Assembly (NCBI RefSeq): GCF_001904655.1
Contig: NZ_MRCC01000005.1
Span: 248,001-312,000, forward strand
Direction: 5' to 3'
DNA from: Chroogloeocystis siderophila 5.2 s.c.1
Lineage (GTDB): Bacteria > Cyanobacteriota > Cyanobacteriia > Cyanobacteriales > Chroococcidiopsidaceae
Length of the DNA stretch: 64,000 nucleotides
Shown: positions 19,183-30,593 of the stretch, one piece after another
How the letters are laid out: every line of letters starts with the position of its first letter
Numbering within the stretch: position 1 is the stretch's first letter
Notes under the pieces: model-generated
What the model was told of the DNA's origin: nothing
Seen by the model: only the letters and a program-made list of their open reading frames with translations
Databases searched by the model: none
Made by a program: the position numbers and the translations under genes

Positions 19183-19225
19183 AGCCCCCTAAATTCCCCA
19201 GAAATGGGGGAATTTGAAAGGGATG
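19183..19225. repeat. C-rich/G-rich dispersed palindrome upstream of fdxB
   Basis: AGCCCCCTAAATTCCCCAGA followed by AATGGGGGAATTTGAAAGGG is a cyanobacterial intergenic palindrome of the kind also seen near 461, 33390 and 49943. It lies between fdxH and fdxB. The frame running through it in front of fdxB is therefore probably not translated. Confidence 0.6.
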
Positions 19226-19341
19226 TCTGCATAACATTGTGCGAATGGTTCTCGCAATTTAGAAGGAATAGGGGCGAATTATATTCCAATTCTGCAACAC
19301 CAATAGCTTTGTATCACTATTTGTCGATTGAGGATAACACT

Positions 19342-19638
19342 ATGGCAATGTTGACTGGTTTAACTTTAGGGGGTCATGTCTGGACACCTCAGTTTGTGCA
19401 AGATATTAACCAAGATAAATGTATTGGCTGTGGTAGATGCTTTAAGGCGTGTGGTCGCAATGTGCTACTACTGCAAGCACTCAATGAAGATAGCGAGTTT
19501 GTCGAAGATGAAGAGGCGGAGGAAATCGAGCGTAAAGTTATGTCGATTATTCATCCAGAATACTGTATTGGTTGTCAAGCTTGCGCTAGGGTTTGCCCCA
19601 AAAATTGTTACACCCATACCCCGTTTGCACAAAACTAA
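19342..19638 (+). CDS. fdxB: Nif-specific ferredoxin III FdxB
   Basis: A 98-residue 2[4Fe-4S] ferredoxin with motif 1 [15 protein letters not shown] and motif 2 [17 protein letters not shown], separated by an acidic insert ([13 protein letters not shown]). This is the FdxB/ferredoxin III family found with nif genes, a probable electron carrier in cofactor synthesis or to nitrogenase. GAGGATAAC precedes the ATG at 19342. A longer frame from 19162 passes through a dispersed repeat and is rejected. It is the last gene of the rightward nif series; no clear terminator follows. Confidence 0.92.
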   Translation: MAMLTGLTLGGHVWTPQFVQDINQDKCIGCGRCFKACGRNVLLLQALNEDSEFVEDEEAEEIERKVMSIIHPEYCIGCQACARVCPKNCYTHTPFAQN

Positions 19639-19743
19639 ACCTGAAAACCATCGCGATTCATTTCATCGATTAGACCATTTTACTAATCGATAACTATGAA
19701 GCCCCTCTGCTACCCATTTGTCACAACCTTAAAATGAAACGGT

Positions 19744-19795
19744 AGACCACGCAGGTGGTCTTCGTTTGATTAGCTGCGACTGTAGTCGCTAAGCT
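19744..19795. repeat. Double-hairpin dispersed repeat, copy 2
   Basis: GACCACGCAGGTGGTC and AGCTGCGACTGTAGTCGCT form two adjacent hairpins separated by TTCGTTTGATT. This matches the copy at 4184-4233 in layout. Stem bases differ in paired fashion (GTCC/GGAC there, GACC/GGTC here). Confidence 0.7.
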
Positions 19796-19821
19796 TGAAT
19801 TATTCAGCCTGTAAACAACTA

Positions 19822-20442
19822 ATGAACAACCAAGTTTTTGAACGCAAGTGGTCTGACTACTATCAAGCAGTAGAAGGGCGTCCGCCGCGCGAAACACTAC
19901 TAATGGCGCTAGAAAAGTTTGAAGAACCTCAATTTGCAGTAGATTTAGGCTGTGGAGATGGAAGAGATACAGTAGAACTCCTCAAGCGGGGTTGGCGGGT
20001 ACTTGGAATTGATGGTGAAGCTGAAGCGATCGCCCGCCTCCGAAGTCGTCCTTATATCGACTTCAATCGCCTAGAAACTCGCGTGATGCGCTTTCAAGAC
20101 TTAGTATTACCAAAATCGGTGGATCTGATTAATGCTAGCTTTTGTTTGCCATTCTGTCCGCCAGAGCATTTTTCTGATTTGTGGAATAAGATTGTCTCAG
20201 CGTTACAAGTCGGGGGACGATTTTGCGGTCAATTTTTTGGCGATCGCGATTCGTGGGCGACGTATCCAAATATGAGTCATCACACGCGATCACAAGTAGA
20301 AGAATTACTGCAACCATTTACCGTTGAAGTATTGCAAGAAGAACAACACCCTGGTACAACAGCGTTAGGCGAGCAGAAGTATTGGCATATCTTTCACATT
20401 GTTGCTTGCAAGAAATCAATCAACAGCAACCATGACATCTGA
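19822..20442 (+). CDS. Class I SAM-dependent methyltransferase
   Basis: A 206-residue methyltransferase with the SAM motif VDLGCGDGRDTVELLKRGW, followed by VLGIDGEAEAI and a motif IV-like INASFCLPFCPP. The substrate is unknown; the fold resembles TehB-like and small-molecule methyltransferases. The start is placed at the ATG 19822 (MNNQVFERKWSDYY). A TTG nine codons upstream falls in the dispersed repeat. Its 3' end overlaps the convergent mop gene by 27 bases. There is no known nif role. Confidence 0.8.
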   Translation: MNNQVFERKWSDYYQAVEGRPPRETLLMALEKFEEPQFAVDLGCGDGRDTVELLKRGWRVLGIDGEAEAIARLRSRPYIDFNRLETRVMRFQDLVLPKSVDLINASFCLPFCPPEHFSDLWNKIVSALQVGGRFCGQFFGDRDSWATYPNMSHHTRSQVEELLQPFTVEVLQEEQHPGTTALGEQKYWHIFHIVACKKSINSNHDI

Positions 20443-20625
20443 TGATTTTACAACTGCGTAAGCTTCTTTACCTTCTGTAAGTCCTAAATTTTCAGCAGAG
20501 GATTTTGTAATAATTGCAACGACTTCTACCCCTGGTGCAATTTCTAACGTAACTTCAGTATTAACAGCGCCTGGTACAATTTTTTTCACAGTTGCTTTTA
20601 GGGTATTACGAGCGCTAATTTTCAT
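20416..20625 (-). CDS. Molybdate-binding Mop (molbindin) protein
   Basis: A 69-residue single TOBE/Mop domain: MKISARNTLKATVKKIVPGA, VNTEVTLEIAPGVEVVAIIT, and the signature KSSAENLGLTEGKEAYAVVK. Molbindins form hexamers that bind and store molybdate. Placed at the end of a Mo-nitrogenase cluster it is a plausible molybdenum buffer for FeMo-co synthesis. It is convergent with the methyltransferase and overlaps it by 27 bases. No modABC genes lie in this window. Confidence 0.9.
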   Translation of the reverse strand: MKISARNTLKATVKKIVPGAVNTEVTLEIAPGVEVVAIITKSSAENLGLTEGKEAYAVVKSSDVMVAVD

Positions 20626-21181
20626 AGTTTAATTCCTATTTATTACTTTTTTGCTCTATTATTTACTGCTTAATTTTTTTCATTGTTAATTAACACACTT
20701 TTTAAGATTAAGAATTATTTGGGTATTTCAATTTTAAAATCTATTTTTTTAACAAAGAAACGTTTAAAAAATGGGTAAACCTCTAAGAGCGTCCTTTTCC
20801 CTGGTATGTGCGTTTAGATCCCTTACGGCTGATTTTGATACACGACGGTGATTAAATTGCATCAATTGTGCTGACTATTATAGCAATATAGTTGTACCAA
20901 TTCGTAATTCGTAATGACAAAAGTCTCGCAAAATCAAAGTTTCAGAGTCTGAATGTGTTGCCCGATTTTGGAGATTTGGTATTAGGACATCAGAGCAACT
21001 CAGAAGGACTTGTACTACTCGACCGACTTGATTTTCAGTTAACCGAGCAATGACGCAAATCAATTATACAACAGCTAAGTGGAAAATCCGTCAAGTCTAA
21101 GCCAAGTTTATTTACTACTGCTATGGCGATTGAAAGAATGCTTAGAACATGTTAAAAGCTCAGAACTCTTACCACTAGCTT
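20626..21181. other. Intergenic region, no gene found
   Basis: AT-rich in its first 130 bases, which should hold the mop promoter. A 61-codon frame on the minus strand (20878-21063) has no ribosome-binding site or family resemblance. AATTCGTAATTCGTAATGAC at about 20901 is a common dispersed cyanobacterial repeat. Nothing else is recognised. Confidence 0.6.
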
Positions 21182-23971
21182 TTATGCCTCTGATTTAGTT
21201 TGAAGTTCAATTTCTGCTTTCACCATTGCTTCTTGTGAGTCGCAAAAGACGTGCAAACCGAGTTTTTTACACAAATGCTGCATTGCTATATTGTCGGGGA
21301 GAATATCAGCAGTCATGCGGCTGAGTTTTTCGTCTCGACCGATTTGTAATAATTGTTGCAGTAATTGAGTTCCTAATCCTTGACCTTGGTAGCGATCGCT
21401 CACGACTAAAGCAAACTCGGCTTCATTCGATTGATGTAATTTACTTAATCTTCCCACTCCGATAATTTGTCGCACTTGAGTTTGGGGATCTTCATACTCA
21501 GTTACTAAAGCAATTTCGCGATCGTAGTCAATAAAGCAAATCCGCGTTAATCGTTCGTGGGAAGTGCGATAACTCAACTTTGTCACATGGGCATAGCGTA
21601 AGTAAACACTTTCTTCGGAAAGTGAATGATGAAACTGAATCATCAATGGTTCATCTTCAGGACGAATCGGGCGGATCGTCACGTTTGTTCCGTCTTTTAG
21701 CTGCCAATATGAAACGTATTGCGTTGGATAAGGGCGAATTGCGAGTTTTGGTAATTCGTCTGTGGTTGTTGATTCGTGGAGGACAACCCGCGCATCGAGG
21801 GCGATAAAATTATTATCTTGTCCTGGCTTGGCTAATAACGGATTGATATCAATTTCTTTGATCCAACGTTGCTCGATAATGAGTTGACTAAATCGAACTA
21901 AAAGTTGCTCTAAGCTAGCTAAATCAACACTTGGACGCCCGCGTACTCCTTTGAGTGCTTGATAAATTTGCGTTTGTTCCATCATCCGCCGTGCTAGGGT
22001 GCTATTGAGTGGTGGTAGTGCTAGCGCCCGATCTCGAAAAACTTCGACAAGTTGTCCACCTGTACCAAATAGTAGGACTGGACCAAACTGTGGATCGATG
22101 CTACTACCAATAATCAGTTCGTAACCATCGAGGGAAATCATTGGTTGAACGGTAACGCCTATAAAATGCTCAGCACCGACTTTTTCACACACCGCTGACT
22201 TGATCGCTTGATAAGCACTCCGTACCGCATCAGCATCGTGTAAATTTAACTGCACGCCACCGACATCAGTTTTGTGCGTCATCGTTTCACTAAATAACTT
22301 GAGAACCACAGGATAAGCGATCGCTTCTGCAAGAGCAACAGCTTCTTCAATGTTGGTTGCAATGTAAGTTTCTACCGTCGGGATACCATAAGCCGCAAGC
22401 AGTTGTTTTGATTCCCATTCGGTGAGGATCGTGCGATGTTGCTGACGTGCTTTATAAATAATTTCCTCAGCACCAGCGCGGTGTAAAATTCCAGAATCGC
22501 CCGCGAGTAAGGTTGGAGTTTCGTATAATCCGCGCAAGTTGTAGCTATACTGCCACATATAATTAAATACACGCGCAGCAGTATCAGGAAAAGCAAAAGT
22601 CGAAACATGGGCGCAGTTGAGAATTTTTTCGCCAGTTGCTATATCTGCACCACCCATCCAGCTAGCAAGGATTGGCATTCCAATTTTAGAGGCGATCGCT
22701 TGCTGGTTCTTGTCAATATAGGACTTTAATCGCTCGGCGGTTTGCGTGGGATCGGTCATCGACTGGGGTGTTAAGATCACCAATAACCCGTCACTGTTGG
22801 GGTCTTGCGCCGCGATTTCTAAAGCTTTGGCATAGCGGTCGGGTTCTGCATCGCCTAAGATGTCAATTGGGTTGTGATGGCTCCATTGCGGTGGTAGTAT
22901 CTGATTGAGTGCAGCGATCGTGTCTGGGGCTAATTCTGCAAGTTCGCCACCTTGGGCAATTAAAGCATCAGTGGCAATTACGCCAGGACCGCCAGCATTT
23001 GTGAGAATGGTGAGTCTTTTTCCTTTGGGACGTGGTTGTTTGGCAAGAACTTCTGCCATGTTGAATAAGTCGTCGATGCTATTAACGCGCAATACGCCAC
23101 AACGCCGGAAAGCTGCATCAAGAACTTCGTCACGACTGCTTAAAGCACCAGTATGCGAGGCTGCTGCTTGGGCTGCTGCGGTTGTTCGACCTGCTTTAAT
23201 CACAATAATTGGCTTAGTCAGTGCGACTTCTCGTGCTGCTGAGAGAAAAGAACGCGCATCGCCAATTGATTCCATGTAAATTACAATACTTTTGGTATGG
23301 GGATCGTCACCGAGGTAATCGATTAAGTCACCCCAATTGACATCTAGCATTGAACCAATAGAAATAAAGGCACTAAACCCGACGTTTTCACGACGACTCC
23401 AATCAAGAATGGAGGTACATAAAGCACCGCTTTGGCTGATAAATCCCACACTACCAGGAAGCGCTGTGTGTGGGGCAAAGGTGGCATTTAATCCGGTTAT
23501 CGGACTCATGATACCCAAGCAGTTAGGACCAATAATACGCATCTTGCTGGATGCTTGCACTGCTAAGATTTGTTGTTCGAGTTCGATTCCTGCTGCACCT
23601 GTTTCTTTAAATCCAGCAGAGATGATAATTGTACCTTTTACTCCCACTGCCGCACATTCACGAATTATACCAGGTACGGTTACAGCAGGAGTGACAACAA
23701 CAGCGAGATCGACAGGTTCGGGAACTGTGGCGATATTAGGATAAGCTTTAATTCCCAAAACACTGGATCGTTTAGGATTGACGGGGAATACTGTTCCTCC
23801 GAAGGGATTGCTAATTAGGTTCCATAATACTGTTCGCCCAACGCTATCGGGTTTTTCGGTCGCCCCAATGATAGCAACGGTTTTCGGTGCAAAGATGGCA
23901 TCTAGAGGGTGGCGATTGCGCTGTCTAAGATCCGCACCAGCCTCGATAGTGGATGGGATGAGTTTTTGCAT
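21182..23971 (-). CDS. ADP-forming acyl-CoA synthetase fused to GNAT acetyltransferase
   Basis: A 929-residue protein. Domains: CoA-binding Rossmann (about 20-115, [20 protein letters not shown]), succinyl-CoA-ligase-like (120-460), ATP-grasp (about 470-700, with [20 protein letters not shown]), and C-terminal GNAT (about 745-910, with [19 protein letters not shown]). The candidate phosphorylated histidine H273 is kept in [10 protein letters not shown], so it may convert acetyl-CoA to acetate with ATP formation. Relatives (Pat/PatZ) act as protein lysine acetyltransferases. It is last in the pflB-pflA-adhE operon. The start at 23971 is chosen because the 54-codon extension is encoded by an ACGCAGAGAACGCGGAG repeat. 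Confidence 0.9.
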   Translation of the reverse strand: MQKLIPSTIEAGADLRQRNRHPLDAIFAPKTVAIIGATEKPDSVGRTVLWNLISNPFGGTVFPVNPKRSSVLGIKAYPNIATVPEPVDLAVVVTPAVTVPGIIRECAAVGVKGTIIISAGFKETGAAGIELEQQILAVQASSKMRIIGPNCLGIMSPITGLNATFAPHTALPGSVGFISQSGALCTSILDWSRRENVGFSAFISIGSMLDVNWGDLIDYLGDDPHTKSIVIYMESIGDARSFLSAAREVALTKPIIVIKAGRTTAAAQAAASHTGALSSRDEVLDAAFRRCGVLRVNSIDDLFNMAEVLAKQPRPKGKRLTILTNAGGPGVIATDALIAQGGELAELAPDTIAALNQILPPQWSHHNPIDILGDAEPDRYAKALEIAAQDPNSDGLLVILTPQSMTDPTQTAERLKSYIDKNQQAIASKIGMPILASWMGGADIATGEKILNCAHVSTFAFPDTAARVFNYMWQYSYNLRGLYETPTLLAGDSGILHRAGAEEIIYKARQQHRTILTEWESKQLLAAYGIPTVETYIATNIEEAVALAEAIAYPVVLKLFSETMTHKTDVGGVQLNLHDADAVRSAYQAIKSAVCEKVGAEHFIGVTVQPMISLDGYELIIGSSIDPQFGPVLLFGTGGQLVEVFRDRALALPPLNSTLARRMMEQTQIYQALKGVRGRPSVDLASLEQLLVRFSQLIIEQRWIKEIDINPLLAKPGQDNNFIALDARVVLHESTTTDELPKLAIRPYPTQYVSYWQLKDGTNVTIRPIRPEDEPLMIQFHHSLSEESVYLRYAHVTKLSYRTSHERLTRICFIDYDREIALVTEYEDPQTQVRQIIGVGRLSKLHQSNEAEFALVVSDRYQGQGLGTQLLQQLLQIGRDEKLSRMTADILPDNIAMQHLCKKLGLHVFCDSQEAMVKAEIELQTKSEA

Positions 23972-24129
23972 AATATAGCAATCTGATTTGTGGAAATTGA
24001 TTTTTAACGAACCGCACAGACGCAGAGAACGCGGAGAAAAGAAATTATGAGAGATTGTGCAAAGATTTTTTATTGAGTGAGCAAGACACAATACAATACA
24101 AATATTCTCTCCTGTGCACCTGAAGCCCC

Positions 24130-26748
24130 TCATCCTACAACTTCTGGGTGATATAAAGCGGCATCAACTCGACATCCTCGGTAAGCTAGAGTGTAGAGTT
24201 CTTTTAAATCGCGGATGAGAGGATAGCGGGGATTTGCACCTGTACATTGATCGTCGAAGGCGCGATCTGCTAGTTCTTCAAGATGTGAGTAGAATTCTTG
24301 CTCATCTTCTGGTAATGCTTCTTTAATCGTAGCGGGAATGTCTAATGCGCGTTTTAGGTCTTCTATTGCTGCGACTAATTTTTCTACTTTTTCATCGAGT
24401 GTATTGCCACCAAGTCGCAAATGATCGGCAATTTGTGCGTAGCGCTCTTTTGCATTAGGATATTTATATTGGGGAAATATTGCTTGCTTAAAGGGTACGT
24501 CGGTGGCGTTGTAACGAATGACGTGCGAAATCATTAATGCATTTGCTAAACCGTGCGGTACGTGGAACGTTGAACCGAGTTTATGCGCCATTGAGTGACA
24601 AATTCCCAAAAAGGCATTGGCAAAAGCCATTCCGGCGATCGTTGCGGCATAGTGGACTTTTTCGCGCGCTTCGGGATCGTTTGCGCCGTTTTTGTATGAA
24701 CGCGGTAGGTATTTAAATAAGAGTGCGATCGCTTCTAATGCTAATCCTTCAGTAAACTCTGTGGCTAATACAGAAACATAAGCTTCAAGTGCATGAGTTA
24801 AAGCGTCAATTCCTCCATAAGCTGTGAGTTTTTTCGGCATTGTTAACACTAATTCTGGGTCAACAATTGCCATGTTTGGTGTGAGTGCATAGTCTGCTAA
24901 TGGATATTTAATTCCTACTGAGTCATCGGTAACAACTGCAAATGGCGTGACTTCTGATCCCGTTCCTGAAGTTGTGGGAATCGCAACCATCATCGCTTGT
25001 TTACCTAACTCTGGCAATTCATAAACGCGCTTGCGGATATCCATAAACCGCATTGCCAAACCTTCAAACTCAATTTCTGGTTGTTCGTACATCAGCCACA
25101 TTACCTTAGCCGCATCCATTGGCGAACCACCACCAACGGCGATAATCACATCTGGTTGATAGTTTCGTAGTAATGATAATCCTTTATTAACATTTGCAAG
25201 TGTGGGGTCAGGTTCAACTTCGTAAAACATTGAATAACCTACCCCAATTTCATCAAGAACATCGGTAATTTTTTTCGTGATTCCTAAGTCGAATAAGGGT
25301 TTATCGGTAATGATGAAGGCGCGTTTTTTACTTGCTAATTCGCGTAAGGCGATGGGTAAGCAACCATACTTGAAATAGATCTTCGGTGGAATGCGGAACC
25401 ATAGCATATTTTCGCGTCGTTCTGACACGGTTTTAATATTTAATAAATGGTGGACGCCGACGTTTCCTGATACCGAATTATCTCCCCAAGAACCGCATCC
25501 TAAAGTTAGGGAGGGATCGAGTTTAAAATTATATAAGTCACCGATCGCACCTTGTGAAGAAGGTGTGTTAATCAAAACGCGGGCAGTTTCTACCATTGAC
25601 TCAAAGTAGTCAATATGTTCTTTATTGGCTGGATCGGTGTAGAGAACTGAAGTATGTCCGCGTCCGCCAAAGTCAATTAATTGAACAGCTTTATCTACTG
25701 CTTTTTGAAAACTTTCAGCACGGTACATTGCTAAAATTGGTGATAGTTTTTCATATGCCAATGGCTCACTTTTACTAATATCTTCTACTTCACCAATTAA
25801 AACTTTTGCTTCTGGAATTTTCAGATCGGCAATTTGAGCAATTTTTTTAACAGATTTCCCGACGATTTCTGGATTAAGGCGACCATCGATAATAACTTTA
25901 CTGCCTAGTTTTTCTTTGTCTTCTGCTGTGAGGAAATACGCACCGCGATCGCAAAATTCTTGTTTAACATTTTCATAAACTTCATCAACAACAATAACGG
26001 ATTGCTCAGAAGCACAAATCATCCCGTTATCAAAAGTTTTACTGATGAGAATTGAACTGACTGCTGTTTTAATATCGGCAGTTTCATCAATCACCGCAGG
26101 AGTATTACCCGCACCCACACCTAACGAAGGATGACCTGATGAATACGCAGCTTTGACCATTCCTGGACCACCTGTTGCCAGAATCAGCTTAATATCTGGA
26201 TGCTGCATTAATGCTTGAGAAAGTGGCACAGTCGGCTCATCAATCCAACCAATAATATCCGCAGGTGCGCCAGCAGCCGTAGCAGCGTCTAAAATAATTT
26301 GTGCGGCTTCAATCGTACATTTCTTGGCGCGAGGATGCGGAGAAAAGATAATTGCATTACGGGTTTTTAGCGCTAGTAAAGCTTTAAAAATAACTGTTGA
26401 TGTGGGATTTGTTGTTGGGACAATTCCTGCCAAAATCCCAACAGGTTCGGCAATCTTCTGAATGCCAAATGTCTGATCTTCTTCAATGACGCCACAAGTG
26501 CGATCGTGCTTATATTTGTTGTAAATGTATTCTGAAGCAAAGTGATTTTTAATCACCTTATCTTCAACAATCCCCATTCCTGTTTCAGCTACTGCCATTT
26601 TTGCTAAAGGAATTCGTTCTGCATTGGCAGCAAGCGCAGCTTTTTTAAATATAGTGTCAACTTGTTCTTGAGTAAAATGTGCGTATTCCAACTGTGCTGC
26701 TTTTACTCTTTGAATGAGTTCTTCCAATTCTTGCATATTTGTAACCAT
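24130..26748 (-). CDS. adhE: Bifunctional acetaldehyde/alcohol dehydrogenase AdhE
   Basis: An 872-residue enzyme reducing acetyl-CoA to ethanol with two NADH. The N-terminal aldehyde dehydrogenase (about 1-440) has the catalytic Cys in [13 protein letters not shown] and [10 protein letters not shown]. The C-terminal iron alcohol dehydrogenase (about 450-870) has [28 protein letters not shown] and the metal-binding [20 protein letters not shown]. The start at 26748 ([19 protein letters not shown]) follows GAGGAAGAG and aligns with E. coli AdhE. It lies 18 bases after pflA. It is oxygen-sensitive in known relatives, so anaerobic use is expected. Confidence 0.96.
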   Translation of the reverse strand: MVTNMQELEELIQRVKAAQLEYAHFTQEQVDTIFKKAALAANAERIPLAKMAVAETGMGIVEDKVIKNHFASEYIYNKYKHDRTCGVIEEDQTFGIQKIAEPVGILAGIVPTTNPTSTVIFKALLALKTRNAIIFSPHPRAKKCTIEAAQIILDAATAAGAPADIIGWIDEPTVPLSQALMQHPDIKLILATGGPGMVKAAYSSGHPSLGVGAGNTPAVIDETADIKTAVSSILISKTFDNGMICASEQSVIVVDEVYENVKQEFCDRGAYFLTAEDKEKLGSKVIIDGRLNPEIVGKSVKKIAQIADLKIPEAKVLIGEVEDISKSEPLAYEKLSPILAMYRAESFQKAVDKAVQLIDFGGRGHTSVLYTDPANKEHIDYFESMVETARVLINTPSSQGAIGDLYNFKLDPSLTLGCGSWGDNSVSGNVGVHHLLNIKTVSERRENMLWFRIPPKIYFKYGCLPIALRELASKKRAFIITDKPLFDLGITKKITDVLDEIGVGYSMFYEVEPDPTLANVNKGLSLLRNYQPDVIIAVGGGSPMDAAKVMWLMYEQPEIEFEGLAMRFMDIRKRVYELPELGKQAMMVAIPTTSGTGSEVTPFAVVTDDSVGIKYPLADYALTPNMAIVDPELVLTMPKKLTAYGGIDALTHALEAYVSVLATEFTEGLALEAIALLFKYLPRSYKNGANDPEAREKVHYAATIAGMAFANAFLGICHSMAHKLGSTFHVPHGLANALMISHVIRYNATDVPFKQAIFPQYKYPNAKERYAQIADHLRLGGNTLDEKVEKLVAAIEDLKRALDIPATIKEALPEDEQEFYSHLEELADRAFDDQCTGANPRYPLIRDLKELYTLAYRGCRVDAALYHPEVVG

Positions 26749-26766
26749 TATACTCTTCCTCATTCT

Positions 26767-27498
26767 TCAGTTGACTTTAAGATTGTAGCTTCTGAAAATG
26801 TTGATTGTTTTTTGGACTAACTCTGGTGATGGTGGTAGCGTATCTTTAAGTTGGTATTCATAGCCTAATTGTTCCCATTTATATTCGCCCATTTTATGAA
26901 ACGGGAGAACTTCGACTTTTTCTACGTTACTCAAGCTAGAGACAAAATGAGCTAATTCTGTAACGTTATGATGAGCATCAGTGAGGTTAGGAACTAAGAC
27001 AAAGCGAATCCATGTAGGCTTATGAACTTCACTAAGATAGCGAGCTAATTTTAAAGTAGGTTCTAGGGAAACACTCGTTACTTTTCGATAAATTTCGGGA
27101 TCGAAAGACTTGATATCTAATAAAACTAAGTCTACAAATTTTAAGACATCTTTTGCAGTATCCAAATCAACAAAACCAGAAGTATCTAGTGCAGTATGAA
27201 GTCCAATTTCTTGACAGCGTTTACAGATTTCCTTGACAAATTGCGGCTGCATTAATGGTTCGCCGCCACTAACAGTGACACCTCCACCAGAAAAGCGGAT
27301 ATAGGAAGTATATTTTTGAATTTCGGCAATCAGTTCATCCACACTTACTTGCTTACCATCTGTAATATTTCGGCAATCAGGATTGTGGCAATAAAGACAA
27401 CGCAGCGGACAACCTTGGGTGAAAATGACAAAGCGAATACCAGGTCCATCGGTTGTACCGCAGCTTTCGATGGAATGGATTTTGCCGATGGTAGTCAT
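26767..27498 (-). CDS. pflA: Pyruvate formate-lyase activating enzyme PflA
   Basis: A 243-residue radical SAM enzyme with the cluster motif CPLRCLYC (C30, C34, C37) and the GGVTVSGGEPLMQ SAM-binding segment. It installs the glycyl radical on PflB and works only without oxygen. The N-terminus GKIHSIESCGTTDGPGIRFV is standard for PflA. It lies downstream of pflB after a 318-base gap that contains a hairpin, and just upstream of adhE. Confidence 0.96.
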   Translation of the reverse strand: MTTIGKIHSIESCGTTDGPGIRFVIFTQGCPLRCLYCHNPDCRNITDGKQVSVDELIAEIQKYTSYIRFSGGGVTVSGGEPLMQPQFVKEICKRCQEIGLHTALDTSGFVDLDTAKDVLKFVDLVLLDIKSFDPEIYRKVTSVSLEPTLKLARYLSEVHKPTWIRFVLVPNLTDAHHNVTELAHFVSSLSNVEKVEVLPFHKMGEYKWEQLGYEYQLKDTLPPSPELVQKTINIFRSYNLKVN

Positions 27499-27816
27499 AT
27501 AGGTAGCAGAGGTGCAGAGGAGAAATTAATTGTTTTAGAGAGATGGTATTAGCCCTCTTTTGTCACTTTTGACGGAAAATAATCTAATACCCTTGTAATC
27601 ACACACTTTCGTAACAAGAGTAGTTGAATAGCAAAAACGAGAGATGATTGCGCTTGCTCGTGATTCTACTTAAGGTTTAGAGTAGGCATGATATTTGTCT
27701 CTCACAAATATAACAAAAGAGGGATTAGATAACGTTCTCCAGCAGATTCTTATAGCTAGCCGTGAACAAACCTGAGTCCCCTAGAATTGAAGAATCTAGG
27801 GAGTGGGGGCGAAAAC
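27499..27816. other. pflB-pflA intergenic region with hairpin
   Basis: CCCTAGA at 27779-27785 and TCTAGGG at 27795-27801 form a 7-bp stem with a 9-base loop, close behind the pflB stop. It lacks a T-run in the minus direction, so it looks like a processing or stabilising hairpin. It belongs to a dispersed C-rich repeat family. A GCAGAGGTGCAGAGGAG repeat lies at about 27505, just before pflA. No gene is seen. Confidence 0.55.
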
Positions 27817-30042
27817 TCAAAGGCAATTGTGGAATGTGCGTTTAATAACATCTAGCTGCTGTTCGCGGGTTAATTTGATGAAGTTAACTGCATAACCGGA
27901 TACCCTAATTGTTAATTGCGGATACTTTTCCGGATGATCCATTGCTTCTAGCAAGGTTTCGCGTTGCAGGACGTTGATGTTAACATGATGACCGTTATCG
28001 TGGAAGTAACCATCCAACATTCCGACTAAATTGTTAACTTGAGCTTCGGAAGTTGTTCCTAACGCCTGTGGCACAATTGAGAAAGTGTAAGAAATGCCAT
28101 CTTGTGCGTGTTCGTAGGGAAGTTTGGCAACAGAAGCTAAGCTTGCGATCGCACCTTTGGTATCTCTTCCGTGCATGGGGTTCGCCCCTGGTGCAAAGGG
28201 TTCTCCTGCTTTACGCCCATCGGGGGTACTTCCTGTTTTCTTGCCATACACAACGTTTGAGGTAATTGTCAAAATTGATTGTGTGGGTACAGCATCGCGG
28301 TAAGTTTTACACGCCCGCAGTTTATTCATGAACGTTGTCACTAAATCTGTAGCAATTTGATCGACGCGATCATCGTTGTTGCCAAACTTGGGATAATCGC
28401 CCTTAATTTCGTAGTCAACAGCCAAACCACTTTCGTTGCGTAATACTTTGACTTTGGCGTACTTAATTGCGGATAAGGCATCAGCTACTACCGATAACCC
28501 TGCGACTCCACATGCCATTGTGCGATAAACATCGCGATCGTGTAGCGCCATTTCTAGGCGTTCGTAGCAATATTTATCGTGCATATAGTGAATGACGTTT
28601 AAAGTGTTGATGTATAGCTTGGCTAACCAGTCCATCATCTGGTTGAACTTCGCCATCACTTCGTCATAATCTAAGTAATTAGCGGCTACCGGCTCGAATT
28701 GTGGTGCAATTTGTTCGCCAGATTTTTCGTCTTTACCGCCGTTAATGGCGTAAAGTAGTGCCTTAGCAAGATTCGCCCGCGCCCCAAAAAACTGCATTTG
28801 CTTACCAACACGCATCGCACTCACACAGCAAGCGATCGCATAATCGTCGCCGTAGTACGGACGCATCAAATCATCATTTTCGTACTGAATTGAGCTAGTA
28901 TCAACCGAAACCTTGGCACAGAAACGCTTAAAGTTCACTGGTAGCTGTTCTGACCACAAAACGGTTAAATTAGGTTCAGGTGCTGCTTCTAAGTTGTACA
29001 GCGTGTGCAAAAAGCGGAAACTTGTTTTTGTTACTAAAGTTCTGCCATCTTCGCCCATACCTGCGATCGCTTCTGTCACCCAAGTCGGATCGCCGGAGAA
29101 TAGTTCGTTGTAATCAGGAGTTCGTAAAAAACGTACCATCCGCAATTTCATTACGAAATGGTCGATTAGTTCTTGCAATTGCGTTTCGGTTGCTGTACCA
29201 TTTTGCAAGTCACGTTCAAAATAGATGTCTAAAAACGTCGAGACTCGTCCTAAAGACATCGCCGCGCCGTTTTGTTCTTTGACTGCACCGAGATACGCAA
29301 AATATAGCCACTGTACTGCTTCTTTGGCATTAGCCGCTGGTTGACTGATATCAAATCCGTAGCTAGCCGCCATTTCTTTGAGTTCAAACAAAGCACGAAT
29401 TTGCTCAGAAATTTCTTCTCGACGTCTGATGATACACGCATCGATGCAATCAACGTCTAAAGATTCGAGTTGTTGCTTTTTGTCGGTAATTAAGAAATCA
29501 ACTCCGTAAAGTGGGACTCGACGATAGTCGCCAATAATTCGACCGCGCCCGTAAGCATCGGGTAAACCTGTAATAATGCCAGAATGTCTTGCTAAGCGCA
29601 TCTCTTTGGTATATGCATCAAATACCCCATCGTTATGGCTTTTGCGATACTTCTTGAAGATTTCTTCGGTTTGCGGATCTAGCTTGTAACCGTAAGCTTC
29701 TAGCGATGCTTTGACTGTTCTGATTCCACCAAACGGCATAATCGCCCGTTTTAAAGGTTTATCCGTTTGTAAACCGACAATTTGTTCTAAATCGCGATCA
29801 ATGTAACCTGGACTGTGCGAAGTGATGCTTGATACGACCTTGGTATCTGCATCTAAAATTCCCTGTTTTCTTTCTTCACTCATTAGCGCTTTCACATTAT
29901 CCCACAGCGCTTGAGTTCGGTTTGTAGCAGATACTAAAAAAGATTCATCGCCTAAGTAGGGTTTGTAGTTTTTTTGGATGAAATTACGAACATTAATTGT
30001 TTCCATCCATTCACCTGGTATAAAACCTTGCCATTGCGTCAT
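27817..30042 (-). CDS. pflB: Pyruvate formate-lyase (glycyl radical enzyme) PflB
   Basis: A 741-residue enzyme splitting pyruvate with CoA into acetyl-CoA and formate. The catalytic Cys pair lies in [15 protein letters not shown] (around 410), and the radical glycine is in the C-terminal [13 protein letters not shown] (G716). The N-terminal [20 protein letters not shown] matches PFL rather than diol-dehydratase relatives. The start at 30042 (MTQWQGF) has AAGG about 10 bases upstream; an ATG four codons earlier is too close to it. It heads the pflB-pflA-adhE-acyl-CoA-synthetase run. A CRP/FNR-like palindrome lies about 120-140 bases upstream. Confidence 0.97.
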   Translation of the reverse strand: MTQWQGFIPGEWMETINVRNFIQKNYKPYLGDESFLVSATNRTQALWDNVKALMSEERKQGILDADTKVVSSITSHSPGYIDRDLEQIVGLQTDKPLKRAIMPFGGIRTVKASLEAYGYKLDPQTEEIFKKYRKSHNDGVFDAYTKEMRLARHSGIITGLPDAYGRGRIIGDYRRVPLYGVDFLITDKKQQLESLDVDCIDACIIRRREEISEQIRALFELKEMAASYGFDISQPAANAKEAVQWLYFAYLGAVKEQNGAAMSLGRVSTFLDIYFERDLQNGTATETQLQELIDHFVMKLRMVRFLRTPDYNELFSGDPTWVTEAIAGMGEDGRTLVTKTSFRFLHTLYNLEAAPEPNLTVLWSEQLPVNFKRFCAKVSVDTSSIQYENDDLMRPYYGDDYAIACCVSAMRVGKQMQFFGARANLAKALLYAINGGKDEKSGEQIAPQFEPVAANYLDYDEVMAKFNQMMDWLAKLYINTLNVIHYMHDKYCYERLEMALHDRDVYRTMACGVAGLSVVADALSAIKYAKVKVLRNESGLAVDYEIKGDYPKFGNNDDRVDQIATDLVTTFMNKLRACKTYRDAVPTQSILTITSNVVYGKKTGSTPDGRKAGEPFAPGANPMHGRDTKGAIASLASVAKLPYEHAQDGISYTFSIVPQALGTTSEAQVNNLVGMLDGYFHDNGHHVNINVLQRETLLEAMDHPEKYPQLTIRVSGYAVNFIKLTREQQLDVIKRTFHNCL

Positions 30043-30593
30043 AGACTTAACCATCCTTAATTTACTAACAGTAAATCAGTCGTTTCTTCGGTTAACTCTC
30101 TATTCTTTGTAGCTACCTCTATTTTATTATTGTTCTTGCTAATAAAAGACTTATTTGATGTTTTGTAAATATAACTTTACATATTTTTATAAAACAATTA
30201 TTTTATTATTTTAAATTAAATTTGCTTTTCGCTTTTTCTACAGTTGCAAGAAAGTTACAAGTAAAAATTTCACTTAAGAAAAAAGCTAAAATCCAAGCCC
30301 CAAGAGGCTTACACTAGCTTAAGATTAATTGTAACGTACTGCAATTGCTTAGTAATTAATCTTATATTAACTCAAGAGTAAAATATCAAAAAAATAGACA
30401 TCTGACTAGTCAAGTAGAATTGTGATGTGCCATTTCACACAAATATTCTTACTAGATTAGAAAAATGTGAAGAATTAAGTAAAAAATGAATTCAAAAAGG
30501 TTTTTATTAGCATCAACACCAAAAATAAAATTAGAATTGAGAAATAAGACTTTTGCCTTAATAGATAATGACATAAGTTTACATCTCCTCTGC
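30043..30593. other. pflB upstream region between glgP and pflB
   Basis: An AT-rich 550-base gap between two leftward genes. It should contain the pflB promoter and the end of the glgP transcript. The one clear motif is the palindrome at 30164-30181. ATTTCACACAAATATTC at about 30432 is a second loose AT-rich candidate. No gene or convincing terminator is seen. Confidence 0.6.
30164..30181. promoter_or_regulatory. CRP/FNR-family type palindrome upstream of pflB
   Basis: TGTAAATATAACTTTACA is a perfect 6-bp inverted repeat around a 6-base spacer, the spacing used by CRP/FNR-family dimers (TGTGA-N6-TCACA). It is about 122 bases before the pflB ATG. It is not an NtcA box, since GTA and TAC are separated by 10 and not 8 bases. 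The binding protein is unknown. Confidence 0.45.

Noticed and set aside
19162-19341. Longer N-terminus for fdxB
   Set aside because: Encoded by a C-rich dispersed palindrome; the ATG at 19342 has GAGGATAAC and matches family length.
20878-21063. 61-codon minus-strand frame
   Set aside because: No ribosome-binding site, no domain, and it runs through a dispersed AATTCGTAATTC repeat.
23972-24133. 54-codon N-terminal extension of the acyl-CoA synthetase
   Set aside because: Consists of an ACGCAGAGAACGCGGAG-type repeat and lacks family similarity; it would also run against the adhE stop.
30165-30180. pflB palindrome as an NtcA site
   Set aside because: GTA and TAC are 10 bases apart; NtcA needs 8.
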